64,000 nt of DNA, taken from positions 1 to 64,000 of the forward strand of contig ONMA01000034.1 of the NCBI GenBank assembly GCA_900318815.1. The letters are read 5' to 3'. Below, piece by piece: positions 41,812 to 50,353 of the stretch. The DNA comes from an uncultured Prevotellaceae bacterium. Lineage in GTDB: Bacteria > Bacteroidota > Bacteroidia > Bacteroidales > Bacteroidaceae. The notes beneath the pieces are model-generated. The model did no database searches, was not told where the DNA came from, and worked only from the letters and a program-made list of their open reading frames with translations. Made by a program: the position numbers and the translations under genes. Numbering within the stretch: the first letter of the stretch is position 1; every line of letters begins with the position of its first letter.

Positions 41812-41887
41812 CGCATTTTCCCTCCAATACACATCGTTTTATCAGAAATTAACTGTTTATTCGGCCTTTCATCTAATCATTATTTTG

Positions 41888-41895
41888 TAATTTTG
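41888..41895 (+). promoter_or_regulatory. -7 box TAATTTTG directly before the pseudouridine synthase start
   Basis: TAATTTTG ends 5 bp before the ATG at 41901, predicting a leaderless or nearly leaderless mRNA. Confidence 0.65.
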
Positions 41896-41900
41896 CACCC

Positions 41901-43400
41901 ATGACAACGCATTTTCACCCTTTGCAGGCCACGGCTGCACCTCCCGAGCAGTTCAACGACCCCTTCGACTATGAGCCTCATCCGCTCTGCGCGATGGCGG
42001 CCCGGCAGGTGTCTATATATATAAATAAGGTGGAAGCCTGGCAGACCGACCTGACGGCGGGCAAGATGCTGGGCGTACTGGTGTGTCGGCGTGCCGACGG
42101 GCAGTTAGGCTTCCTTGCCGCCTATTCGGGCCTGCTGGCGGGTCGCAACGACTGGGACTACTTCGTGCCGCCCGTGTTCGACGCACAGCAGCCCGACGGC
42201 CACTTCAAGACAACCGAGCGTGCCATCTCGGCCATCAACGCCGAGGTGCGGATGCTCACGGAGCAGGCCGCCACCCTGCTGCCCGGAGAAAAGGAACGGC
42301 TCCTGGCCCTGAAACGACAGCGCAAGCTCATGTCGGAGGAGCTGCAGCTGTGGCTGTTCAGGCAATACCGGGTGCTGAACGCACGGGGCGAGGTGAAGGA
42401 TCTCGTCGACATCTGGCGCGACTTCCACTCGTCCGAGAAGCTCAGGGCAAAGTTTCCACTGCCACCAGGCGGCACCGGCGACTGCTGCGCCCCGAAGCTC
42501 TTGCAGTATGCCTACCGGCAGCACCTGCGCCCCCTCTGCATCGCCGAGTTCTGGCAAGGGGCATCGCCCAAGGGCGAGATTCGCCACCACGGCCAGTTCT
42601 ATCCTGCTTGCAGGGGCAAGTGCAAGCCTGTGCTGACGTGGATGCTGCAGGGATTGGAGGTAGAGGGGACTGGGGAGGCTGGGGCTTCTGGGGGTTCTGA
42701 GACTACTGGGGCTAATGGGACTGCTGAGACTTCTGGGACTGCTGGGTACTGTGGGGGTGAGTGGCCCCCCGTTGTCTATCGCGAGTCATCATTCCTTGTC
42801 ATCAATAAGCCGGCGGGGATGCTCTCCGTCCCCGGTCGCACGGGGCAGCCTTCGGTCGAGAGCCTGCTGCGCCTGCGCTACCCCGGCACCGAAGGTCCCA
42901 TGATGGTGCATCGCCTCGACATGGAGACATCGGGCCTGATGGTGGTGGCCCTGACCCCCGAGGCTTATCACGCCTTGCAGCGCCAGTTCCTCGCCCGCAC
43001 GGTGAAGAAGCGCTATGTGGCCCTCCTCAAGCCTTCGCCATCTGGCATGTTGCTGCTAAGCAGCAACCCACGGGGAAGGATCAGCCTGCCCCTGCGCCCC
43101 GACCCGCTCGACCGCCCCCGCCAGGTGGTCGACCCTGCGGGCGGCAAGGAGGCCGTAACCCTCTATGAGGTGCTTTCCACCGAAGGCCCCTACCCCCGCC
43201 TGGCCCTCACCCCGCTCACGGGCCGCACCCACCAGCTGCGCATGCACTGCGCCTACAGCGAGGGCCTCGACAGCCCCATCCTCGGCGATGCCCTCTACGG
43301 CCAGAAGGCCGACCGCCTGTACCTGCATGCCGAGTACTTGGCGTTCAGCCACCCCCTGACGGGCGAGCCGCTCGCCTTCAACGCACCCGCCCCGTTCTGA
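41901..43400 (+). CDS. RluA-type RNA pseudouridine synthase with N-terminal extension
   Basis: The 499-aa product has an N-terminal region of about 250 residues. It includes FDYEPHPLCAMAARQVSIYI and FLAAYSGLLAGRNDWDYFVP, with the Cys-containing YPACRGKCKPVLTWML near its end. The C-terminal catalytic domain has FLVINKPAGMLSVPG, the catalytic Asp in MVHRLDMETSGLM and TGRTHQLRMHC. It should convert uridine to pseudouridine in rRNA or tRNA. The domains are joined by a low-complexity Gly/Thr/Ala linker (about 254-288) coded by a simple repeat. It is divergent from tsaB. Confidence 0.87.
   Translation: MTTHFHPLQATAAPPEQFNDPFDYEPHPLCAMAARQVSIYINKVEAWQTDLTAGKMLGVLVCRRADGQLGFLAAYSGLLAGRNDWDYFVPPVFDAQQPDGHFKTTERAISAINAEVRMLTEQAATLLPGEKERLLALKRQRKLMSEELQLWLFRQYRVLNARGEVKDLVDIWRDFHSSEKLRAKFPLPPGGTGDCCAPKLLQYAYRQHLRPLCIAEFWQGASPKGEIRHHGQFYPACRGKCKPVLTWMLQGLEVEGTGEAGASGGSETTGANGTAETSGTAGYCGGEWPPVVYRESSFLVINKPAGMLSVPGRTGQPSVESLLRLRYPGTEGPMMVHRLDMETSGLMVVALTPEAYHALQRQFLARTVKKRYVALLKPSPSGMLLLSSNPRGRISLPLRPDPLDRPRQVVDPAGGKEAVTLYEVLSTEGPYPRLALTPLTGRTHQLRMHCAYSEGLDSPILGDALYGQKADRLYLHAEYLAFSHPLTGEPLAFNAPAPF
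42661..42765 (+). repeat. Simple G/T-rich repeat in the pseudouridine synthase linker
   Basis: Units such as GAGACTTCTGGGACTGCTGG and GGGGCTAATGGGACTGCTG recur and are read in frame as GT/SG/AE-rich codons. The tract coincides exactly with the interdomain linker. Confidence 0.75.
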
Positions 43401-43458
43401 AAACACTCGCAAACACTTGTTTTTCAGCCCGTTTTCAAAAAAAACTGGCTAAAAAATT

Positions 43459-43488
43459 TTGATTTTCTAAAATAAAGTACTAATTTTG
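43459..43488 (+). promoter_or_regulatory. Promoter of the HExxH-SIR2 operon
   Basis: TTG (43459-43461), a 19-bp spacer and TAATTTTG (43481-43488) give a consensus Bacteroidetes promoter. The first ATG is at 43545. The flanks are markedly AT-rich compared with the genes upstream. Confidence 0.8.
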
Positions 43489-43544
43489 CACATTATTTTT
43501 TGCAAAAAACTATTTTCCTGTTTTATAGATAGAACGATACGAGT

Positions 43545-43808
43545 ATGATTAGTATGGAATTCTTGAGAAAGAAGGGTCAGCTGAACAGTTCCCAAACTGT
43601 GTCGGAACGTGGTACTTTCGACATGGATGTACGTCGTGTGGACGGAACACATGCGGAACGGCAAGGCAGCACTTCGCTGGGGGTAAAAAGCTGTGGTAGT
43701 ACAACCTATGGTGAACACCTGCTGGTGAACGGCTATCCTTTTGTGTTGCGAACAATGCATAATCCAAAGACAGGGAGAGAGGAAATTAGGCTGGAGGAGA
43801 ATCGCTAA
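43545..43808 (+). CDS. 87-aa protein of unknown function, first gene of the HExxH-SIR2 operon
   Basis: No family is recognised. The product is basic to neutral, with no signal peptide or membrane span. It has a polar N-terminus (EFLRKKGQLNSSQTVSERGT), a Gly-rich middle (QGSTSLGVKSCGSTTYGEHL) and a beta-like end (VNGYPFVLRTMHNPKTGREE). Its stop codon directly abuts the ATG of the next gene, so the two are surely made together. Such a small upstream partner could be a substrate, inhibitor or sensor for the HExxH protein; this is inference from position and size only. Confidence 0.7.
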   Translation: MISMEFLRKKGQLNSSQTVSERGTFDMDVRRVDGTHAERQGSTSLGVKSCGSTTYGEHLLVNGYPFVLRTMHNPKTGREEIRLEENR

Positions 43809-45749
43809 ATGAAAAAAATCAGGAAAGATTGTGATTATATCGTCCTATATGAGCAAGAGTATCAGCACCAGACCATAAGGGTCGTGAACCTCTACAAGGG
43901 AAAAGACAGTCTTCCACCACATCATAATAGTAACTTTATGCGGGTTTCGCCATGCTTTATGGTAACAGGCGACGGTTTGGTGGAGGAAATTGCTGATGAG
44001 ATGCTTAAAGGGAAGGGCTGGCTGATTTTTGCCGGCCCTTCGCCTCTTTCGAGCATCGAAGGTAAACTGACAGAAGGAGATGCTGTCTGGCTGACTTACG
44101 GGAGCTATAATCTAATGTGGATTACTCGTCAAGAAAGCAGAATGACTGCTATGTCACAGTTTCTGAAAGAAAAGCGCATACGATTCGAACAATGGACAAT
44201 AGACGATGGCATCGTAACAGAAACTTACCATGAGGCATGGGAGCAAGGTGCCCCTTTCAATTGTTCCTACACATTATACGATCTCACAGAAAGAGGGAAC
44301 AATGATATGCTTTTCACGGCTATTCGTGAATATTACAACTTGATGGGAGTGGCCTTTCAACGTTTACGCTACATCGACGGAACGGCCTACGAGAGGTTAA
44401 AAAGATTCCATGAGATGGTAGAAATTGAAATGTGTTCCCACAAGAAGTCCGACGGTGATAGCATGTTCTTCTATCTAACGTCGGTGAATGCTTGCCTCAC
44501 TCGTTACAACCAGCAAATGGTGTCGTCCTACTCACCCATTTTCGGGCATGAAACAAACACGGGCTCTCACTCCTTGCTGGGCCTGGGCTTAGCCAGTCTG
44601 GGCATTAACAACCTTGGCAATGACGTGGCTGCCAGAATAGTCAGACAACAAATACTGGAACGCTTTTCCTGCATAATGGACAAAGCATATAATGCAACGT
44701 TCCCCCCTATGCCCATGTCAAGAAGTAACGAGAACGTGTTCGGGATGTTCCATTTAGACGACACCCCAGCTGTGGGCAACGTGACACCGATGCCAGTTTT
44801 GCTTTATTTCAGCAGTCGTGACGGATTTCGCCGACAGAATGGGGCGGTAAGCATTCCTTTGGTTGCCCTTTATGGCTGCGCCAAGCCTGGCTGGTCGTTG
44901 AAGACGGTGTCACATGAAATGAGCCACATACTCATAGCCAATGTGCTTGGGATGATTCTCCCAAGGGAAAGCGACAATGATCTCAAGAAGGCTTTCTGTA
45001 ATGCTTGTAAGCTTACTAAAATACCCGCAACCTATCGGGAGGCCGTCTGGCAGCTTTTTGGTAATGGAATGCTGGCATTGGGCGTGGAAGACAATAAAGT
45101 GGCAGCCACACAACTGTCGGTAGAAACACTTGATGAATTTATCCATGCATTCGAGGATGATATGGATGAAATAATGACCCATGCCTTCGACTTCCTGTAT
45201 TTTTATAGGAATAACATTGATAACTACATTACTGATGTATGGACTACCTGGAGCGAACTTCCCGGCATATCAGACGAATGGGTCAATGAGTACATCGTGC
45301 GAAGTCTTTGTATTGTAGCTTTGCATCACTTAGGCGATGACAGTTGCGACCTGGTCGAGATACTATTAAATAAGCTAATCACCCTGAAAAAAGAAAGAGC
45401 TTTCCACTATCCATATATACATAAGGCCGTGAATGTACTCCAAGGATTAAAAAGACACCCCATTTTGCGTGGAGAAACCATGATTCGGGTAGCCAACAGG
45501 CAGTTCCTGACTAAATTTGTCCATGCCTTCTTATTCTCCGAACGTATTAGTGAGCAGGTGAATACTGGATGGGCACCCGACATCTCGCCGTTGAATAGCG
45601 AAGATAGCCTTCCGATTCCAGATTGCAAGTTGGGCAACCTGCTCGAGTCTGTAGGCCGTCTGTCAAAAAACAGGCCTGAAGAGGTGGGTTGCGCAGAGTC
45701 CTATCTCGTTTACTATCAGCTGGCTTTTTGTAATAATGTGGCAAAATAA
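43809..45749 (+). CDS. HExxH-motif protein, candidate zinc metalloprotease (646 aa)
   Basis: This large soluble protein matches no family I know. It carries one HExxH motif, VSHEMSHILIANVLG (His369, Glu370, His373), preceded by VSIPLVALYGCAKPGWSLKT, a layout like the active-site helix of gluzincin-type metallopeptidases. The third ligand is not obvious. The N-terminal part (about 1-200) has YDLTERGNNDMLFTAIREYY, and the segment before the motif has GHETNTGSHSLLGLGL. The C-terminal 200 residues are helical. There is no signal peptide. It starts right after the 87-aa gene and ends 9 bp before the SIR2-like gene. Base use is more AT-rich than in the flanking rluA-like gene, suggesting transfer. 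Confidence 0.8.
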   Translation: MKKIRKDCDYIVLYEQEYQHQTIRVVNLYKGKDSLPPHHNSNFMRVSPCFMVTGDGLVEEIADEMLKGKGWLIFAGPSPLSSIEGKLTEGDAVWLTYGSYNLMWITRQESRMTAMSQFLKEKRIRFEQWTIDDGIVTETYHEAWEQGAPFNCSYTLYDLTERGNNDMLFTAIREYYNLMGVAFQRLRYIDGTAYERLKRFHEMVEIEMCSHKKSDGDSMFFYLTSVNACLTRYNQQMVSSYSPIFGHETNTGSHSLLGLGLASLGINNLGNDVAARIVRQQILERFSCIMDKAYNATFPPMPMSRSNENVFGMFHLDDTPAVGNVTPMPVLLYFSSRDGFRRQNGAVSIPLVALYGCAKPGWSLKTVSHEMSHILIANVLGMILPRESDNDLKKAFCNACKLTKIPATYREAVWQLFGNGMLALGVEDNKVAATQLSVETLDEFIHAFEDDMDEIMTHAFDFLYFYRNNIDNYITDVWTTWSELPGISDEWVNEYIVRSLCIVALHHLGDDSCDLVEILLNKLITLKKERAFHYPYIHKAVNVLQGLKRHPILRGETMIRVANRQFLTKFVHAFLFSERISEQVNTGWAPDISPLNSEDSLPIPDCKLGNLLESVGRLSKNRPEEVGCAESYLVYYQLAFCNNVAK

Positions 45750-45758
45750 TTAATTGCA

Positions 45759-46706
45759 ATGATGCGGTATATAGGACACATGACACTTATCGATCAGTGG
45801 TATAATGAGAATAATATCACAGGTCTTTTGGCAGAGTACAGAAAGGAGCATGCCCTAAGTCTGGTACTGGGAGCAGGTGTCTCTTTGGGCTTTGGTCTGC
45901 CTGGCTGGCCGCAGTTGATTAATCTTTTGGGCACCGATCTTGGATTGGAATACCCAGACACCCCTAACGAAAAACAATACCTTCTGAAAAAGGCACAGTG
46001 GTTAGAGGATCAGTATAATCTGAAAAATAACCCTGATGTACCAAGCGGACAGTATTCGTTTAGCAGGGTGGTGAGAGATGTCCTGTACAGGGATTATAGT
46101 ATGGAACCTGATGGCAAGGAACTATTGGAGTCTATCACTGCATTGTGTTGCAACACTAAATATGGCCAAGTAGACAACATCCTGACTTTCAATTTTGACG
46201 ATATCATAGAAGAACGACTGCTAAGTTTCGGATTGGATGTGTCCACACGCTCCTTTAATGACGAAAGAATGGCCTATAGTGATGTTACCGTTTACCATGC
46301 ACATGGATATCTACCGCAACATTCCGAGAAATGTAGTGACCAGATTGTTCTGGGTACAACATCTTACCAACAGATGTGTCATGAGTACTGGGATTGGTAT
46401 ATTGCATTCACATCTATGCTACGCCGCAATTTCTGCCTGTTCATTGGCATTTCCGGTGATGACGAGAATATGCAGAAACTACTAACTACGGCTTTTGATT
46501 ACAGACGGCAACATAGTGGCGTATGCGATTTGTTCTGGGGGGCAAGCTTTGTAATAGGTGCTGATGCAGAAAAGGAAAAGCGCTGGCGTGAATGGGGCAT
46601 ATTCCCAATTGTGGTGAAGTCGGGCAAAGAAATCCATAAAAGGCTCTTCAATATTGCCCGCTATTATGCTTCTCTCAACAGATACGAACAGCGTGGACTT
46701 TGGTAA
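45759..46706 (+). CDS. SIR2-like domain protein (candidate NAD-consuming effector)
   Basis: The 315-aa soluble protein has the SIR2_2-type signature. The NAD loop LVLGAGVSLGFGLPGWPQL is at about residues 35-53, ILTFNFDDIIEERL at 141-154 (the N-D pair), YHAHGYLP at 179-186 (the catalytic-type His182), LGTTSYQQM at 198-206, and LFIGISGDDENMQKLL at 227-242. Such domains in defence proteins (for example ThsA, DSR1/2, SIR2-APAZ and SIR2-HerA systems) cleave NAD+ and stop infected cells. ATG 45780 is an alternative start. It is the last gene of the 87-aa/HExxH/SIR2 operon; no transmembrane segment is seen. Confidence 0.88.
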   Translation: MMRYIGHMTLIDQWYNENNITGLLAEYRKEHALSLVLGAGVSLGFGLPGWPQLINLLGTDLGLEYPDTPNEKQYLLKKAQWLEDQYNLKNNPDVPSGQYSFSRVVRDVLYRDYSMEPDGKELLESITALCCNTKYGQVDNILTFNFDDIIEERLLSFGLDVSTRSFNDERMAYSDVTVYHAHGYLPQHSEKCSDQIVLGTTSYQQMCHEYWDWYIAFTSMLRRNFCLFIGISGDDENMQKLLTTAFDYRRQHSGVCDLFWGASFVIGADAEKEKRWREWGIFPIVVKSGKEIHKRLFNIARYYASLNRYEQRGLW

Positions 46707-46744
46707 ACACTTATCCAGCGCAATCCTCCACTGAAGTTGAGATG

Positions 46745-47160
46745 ATAATAGCCTCTGCGTGAACTCTGCGACTCCGCGCGAGAAAAAACGACCAATATGC
46801 AATATGGCCGAGCTTCACAGCCCAGCCATATCTTTTTTTTCCTTTATTATTAACCTGATGAGATACACAGAAAAAGTGTATTCATCTTCTCTATTTGCTT
46901 GCGCATCACTGCGGAAGATTCCTTTCTATCTCGAAGGACAGGCGGCAGGACTCTGCTGCCGCCTGTTGTTCAGCCTTTCGTTCAGTCGTTCAGGCTTTCG
47001 TTCAGCCGGATTTCCGTCCGCTCTCGTTCAGCCGGATTTCTTAATCCGGCTGCTTTGAGTATTAGGATTTCCAAATCCGCCTCTACGAATCCTTGCGAAA
47101 GATAGTCGGATTACAAATCCTTATATTCGAAGCGGGCGGATTGAGAAATCCGCCCGAACG
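46745..47160. repeat. Gene-free stretch with CTCTGCG run and a CGGATTT hairpin cluster
   Basis: 46752-46790 holds a family G CTCTGCG-type run. From about 46970 come GTTCAGYCTTTCGTTCAG units and several small hairpins built from CGGATTT/AAATCCG: CGGATTTCTTAATCCG, GGATTTCCAAATCC and GGATTACAAATCC. The last is a perfect 9-bp stem GGGCGGATT-GAGA-AATCCGCCC (about 47136-47157), which also stands just beyond the fimbrillin stop and could terminate that gene. No coding region is seen. Confidence 0.75.
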
Positions 47161-47170
47161 GAACGAGGCA

Positions 47171-49213
47171 TTAAGGAGCTGGTGTAGGATATGGGATTAT
47201 TATCGTTTCAGCAGGAGCATCTCCCGATTTGATGGAGACTTTATAATTGTCGCCAGTCTGTGCTATTGCACCAGGAGTCTTAAGCGTTATTTGACCTCGT
47301 GGATCGTTGAAAGTATACACATAATCTACACCATATTCAAGAAGTTGGCCATTCTTCCAAACCTTTATGTTTTCTGCAGAAGATGTCAAATTAGGAGTAT
47401 TCAAATTAACTTTACCTGTGGTGGATTCTACGAAAATGTTATTGTTACTATCCCAGAATTTAAACTTCAATCCAAGAGGAGCTGCAGTTTGGGTGAACTT
47501 GAGAAGAACCATCTTACCTGTAGCTGATGTCCATACTCCATTGTAAGTTCTGTTCTTTGTTGTCGTATTCTGCTTTATAGTAATGCTTTGCTTTGCAATT
47601 CCCAAAGCATTAGCAGTATTCTCTGTGGGATCTGACATAATGGTATTGTCGCCAGGAACAGTATAGTCTGAGTGGCTAACAGTTTCGTTGGCTTTCAATC
47701 CTGTAATGCCAAATTCATAAACTTGATCAGCTGTTCCAGCAGAAATGGTGACAAAATTTTCAGCATCAGCCCATGCTGCCGAAGCAGTATACATTGGCAG
47801 ATTGCTTGGGAGATCAGCATCACCCTGCATATACTGCCAATCAGAGACAGTAGCATCGAAATCAACAGTACGCATACCAAGATGCAGTCTCAATGTATAG
47901 CTTAATCCAGCTTTAATTTCGCCGAAATTGTCAATGGTCTTAGTTATCGTGTTCTCGATAGTGCTGCCCTGAGTCTTTCCGTCACTCAAATAATATGCCA
48001 AATTCTTGTCGACAGTCTCTACGTCATAGACAATGGTGACCTTCATGGTTTCACCTGTAGGAATCACATATACTGGAGCAACGAGCTTCGCACCTGCATC
48101 ACCAGTTATTTCACTCACATCAAAGAGGTTGACAGCAGTTTCAGTGACACCAGCAGTTACTTTAGTACCAGTGATTTTTCCATCTTCAATTTCATAAGGT
48201 TCACTCTGAATGATAACAGGGTTCAGTGAAGCAGGATCCTCGCTCTTATTTGCAGCGTTAGGCTCCTTGCCGTCCTTAAGACCGTCATGAACAATGATTG
48301 AACCGGAGCTAATCTTATTACTGCCAGAAGCATCTGTCTCATACCATTCTGTAGAGGCAGCTGTGCTGTTCAGGTTGAGCGCGCCTTTCTGCTTGATTCC
48401 TTCGAATGTGACAGAACGTACATAAATACGAGTTGTATTTGCATCAAGGACACTACTCGTAGGATCAGACTTGTTTACGACAGCGTCAATCTGTACATTG
48501 AGTTGAGCCAGTGCATGCTTAAAGTCGAACTTGATTTTACCATTAAGGTCAGGCTTTACAATACTGAGGTAAGGATTTCCCTTCTTAATATCATTCGGAT
48601 TATACACGCTGTTAGAACTGGTGAAATCCTCAGCAGCTACACCATAGCAAAGGTCAACAGTGTTAGACGGATTCATTGTTGCCGAGTACTTGATGTAAGG
48701 ATCGCCAGTAACATTGTTCCGCGTCATACCTATGATGTTGTTGGTCTTGTCATCTTCAACGACACCAGTAAGAGGATTCACTATTACATAAGGAAGGTAT
48801 GCAAAGAATGTCAGGCGATCTACATGGTCACTAATAGCATCCTCGCCAAACTCATTCGGCCAGTATTTGACAGGAGTGTACTCAAAAGCATTATTAGTAC
48901 CATTCCATGCCACCTTTTGGTTATAAAAGAAGTTAGGTTTGGTAATACCACTGTAGGGTTCACCGTCTGTGTAGTAACCAAATACGCCAAAGCCACTCTT
49001 GCCCAGTGTCTTATCAGCCTCCTTTTTGAGCTCTTCTGTTGTGGCAGATCCAGACCAACCAGCACGGGTTGTTGTGCGGCTAGTGTAGACGTCAAAGTTG
49101 ACAGCACCCTCTTCGGCATTCTGCTGCACAACCTGCTTCTCTGCCGTGAGGTCGTTCTCTGAGCAGGCGGCCAGCATGGCGGCCAACGCTGCAAATAAAT
49201 AAAGTTTTTTCAT
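47171..49213 (-). CDS. Fimbrillin family lipoprotein
   Basis: The 680-aa protein opens MKKLYLFAALAAMLAACSEN, with the lipobox Cys at residue 17. It continues with the FimA/Mfa1-type features VNFDVYTSRTTTRAGWSG, FGVFGYYTDGEPYSGITKPN, VKYWPNEFGEDAISDHVDRL and LTFFAYLPY, and a second domain with FDFKHALAQLNVQIDAVVNK. The tail is long (QGDADLPSNLPMYTASAAWA onward) with BACON-like beta segments. It is likely an outer-membrane-anchored or pilus-associated surface protein. It stands alone, with no minor fimbrial or accessory genes nearby. Confidence 0.85.
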   Translation of the reverse strand: MKKLYLFAALAAMLAACSENDLTAEKQVVQQNAEEGAVNFDVYTSRTTTRAGWSGSATTEELKKEADKTLGKSGFGVFGYYTDGEPYSGITKPNFFYNQKVAWNGTNNAFEYTPVKYWPNEFGEDAISDHVDRLTFFAYLPYVIVNPLTGVVEDDKTNNIIGMTRNNVTGDPYIKYSATMNPSNTVDLCYGVAAEDFTSSNSVYNPNDIKKGNPYLSIVKPDLNGKIKFDFKHALAQLNVQIDAVVNKSDPTSSVLDANTTRIYVRSVTFEGIKQKGALNLNSTAASTEWYETDASGSNKISSGSIIVHDGLKDGKEPNAANKSEDPASLNPVIIQSEPYEIEDGKITGTKVTAGVTETAVNLFDVSEITGDAGAKLVAPVYVIPTGETMKVTIVYDVETVDKNLAYYLSDGKTQGSTIENTITKTIDNFGEIKAGLSYTLRLHLGMRTVDFDATVSDWQYMQGDADLPSNLPMYTASAAWADAENFVTISAGTADQVYEFGITGLKANETVSHSDYTVPGDNTIMSDPTENTANALGIAKQSITIKQNTTTKNRTYNGVWTSATGKMVLLKFTQTAAPLGLKFKFWDSNNNIFVESTTGKVNLNTPNLTSSAENIKVWKNGQLLEYGVDYVYTFNDPRGQITLKTPGAIAQTGDNYKVSIKSGDAPAETIIIPYPTPAP

Positions 49214-49301
49214 AAAAATGGAATTTTAATTGTAAAATAATAGATTTTGTCTCATCAGTCCTTCTTAATGGTTCAGATACAGAAAGCCTTTCAGTAGGGT
49301 A

Positions 49302-49309
49302 CAAAGATA
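49302..49309 (-). promoter_or_regulatory. -7 box TATCTTTG for the fimbrillin gene
   Basis: The minus-strand TATCTTTG lies 89 bp before the ATG at 49213, giving a leader of about 80 nt. A poly-A tract lies just upstream of it. Confidence 0.65.
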
Positions 49310-49417
49310 CAGACATTTGTCTTAACGTTCAAAAAAAAAAAACAAATTATGTTAAACGCTTAAAGATTATACTTTTTCCGTCTTTTATTGACTTATATCA
49401 CCTCTATATTGACACGT

Positions 49418-49661
49418 AAGGGGAGGGAAAAGCCCACCCAATAAGAAGCCTACCCAATAAGAAGCCCACCCAATAAGAAGCCTACCCAAGCCCTCCCAAA
49501 GGGAGGGATGTTTGGTTAGATATTATCCGACGGATTATCCACAACGTAATTATCTATATCAACATCCCTCCCTTTGGGAGGGCTTGGGTAGGCTTCTTAT
49601 GGGTTATCTATATCAACATCCCTCCCTTTGGGAGGGCTTGGGTAGGCTTTTTATCTTGGGT
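49418..49661. repeat. Family D repeat cluster, copy 3
   Basis: AAGCCCACCCAATAAG and its variants occur three times in tandem. They are followed by CTCCCAAAGGGAGG and two direct copies of a ~50-bp unit, TCAACATCCCTCCCTTTGGG through GAGGGCTTGGGTAGGCTT. The left and right parts are inverted relative to each other. It is part of the 1.1-kb gene-free stretch 49214-50353. Confidence 0.88.
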
Positions 49662-49755
49662 GGGCAATTTATTTAATGTACGTGTACATATTATATAAAA
49701 AGGCGAACGGGGTTCTATCTGCCCCCTTCTACCCTGCCTGCGCGAATAATATTCC

Positions 49756-49920
49756 GTCAGGCCTCAACGGAACATTCTTCACACCTCAATGAAGCATTAA
49801 TCTCAACTCAATGGAGCATTAATCACGTCGTGATTAATGCTCCGTCGCAGTGTGATTAAACATTAACGAAGGTGTGATGCGTGCTTAGTCAGGGTGTGAC
49901 GGAGCATTCGTGGAAACGAG
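49756..49920. repeat. Family E degenerate tandem repeats, copy 2
   Basis: TGAAGCATTAATC, TGGAGCATTAATCAC, GTGATTAATGCTCCGTC and GTGTGACGGAGCATTCGT are degenerate ~21-23-bp units. They resemble those at 6718-6827, some here in inverted orientation and with a palindrome GCATTAATCACGTCGTGATT. Confidence 0.7.
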
Positions 49921-49922
49921 GC

Positions 49923-50200
49923 ACCGTAATTTGCCGTAATTTTATCCACTAATTTTTATAATTATGGTACTCAGCTTTCGCAAGTATGAATAAGAACAAC
50001 GGATTTCACGGATTATACGGATTGTCTAATCTGATATCAGTGACTAAAGTCGCAATTAATACGGATTGCACGGATGCCATACGGCGACCTCATCGCGGCT
50101 TTAGCCGCTATAATCCGATGATAATCCGTGATTTAAAAGAACTTTCGAAACTTGTATATAATTATAAAAATTCGTGGATAAAATTACGGCAAATTACGGT
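49923..50200. mobile_element. Nested inverted repeat carrying a family F element
   Basis: Outer 43-bp arms (49923-49965 and 50158-50200; ACCGTAATTTGCCGTAATTT and so on) match with one mismatch. They enclose a second family F copy with ends CTCAGCTTTCGCAAGTATGA and GAACTTTCGAAACTTGT. The interior has several ACGGATT/AATCCGT blocks and TAGCCGC/GCGGCTTTA hairpins. The ATAATTAT at both inner edges could be a target duplication, but being part of the arms it is ambiguous. Confidence 0.8.
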
Positions 50201-50202
50201 AA

Positions 50203-50283
50203 TTCGTTTCTAAAAAAGAATCGTTTCTAAAAAATACGTTTCTAAAAAAAATCGTTTCTAAAATAATCGTTTCTAAAAAAATT
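50203..50283. repeat. Five tandem CGTTTCTAAAAAA units before pyrE
   Basis: TCGTTTCTAAAAAAG, TCGTTTCTAAAAAAT and further variants repeat with a 15-17-bp period. They end 33 bp upstream of the pyrE -7 box, so they lie where an upstream promoter element would act. Confidence 0.8.
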
Positions 50284-50316
50284 CATTTGTTGTTTGTTGC
50301 TCTCCCCAAAATGTAG

Positions 50317-50324
50317 TATCTTTG
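50317..50324 (+). promoter_or_regulatory. -7 box TATCTTTG for pyrE
   Basis: TATCTTTG lies 29 bp before the ATG at 50354. Confidence 0.7.
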
Positions 50325-50353
50325 CACGCACATAAACTTATATCAACATTGTC

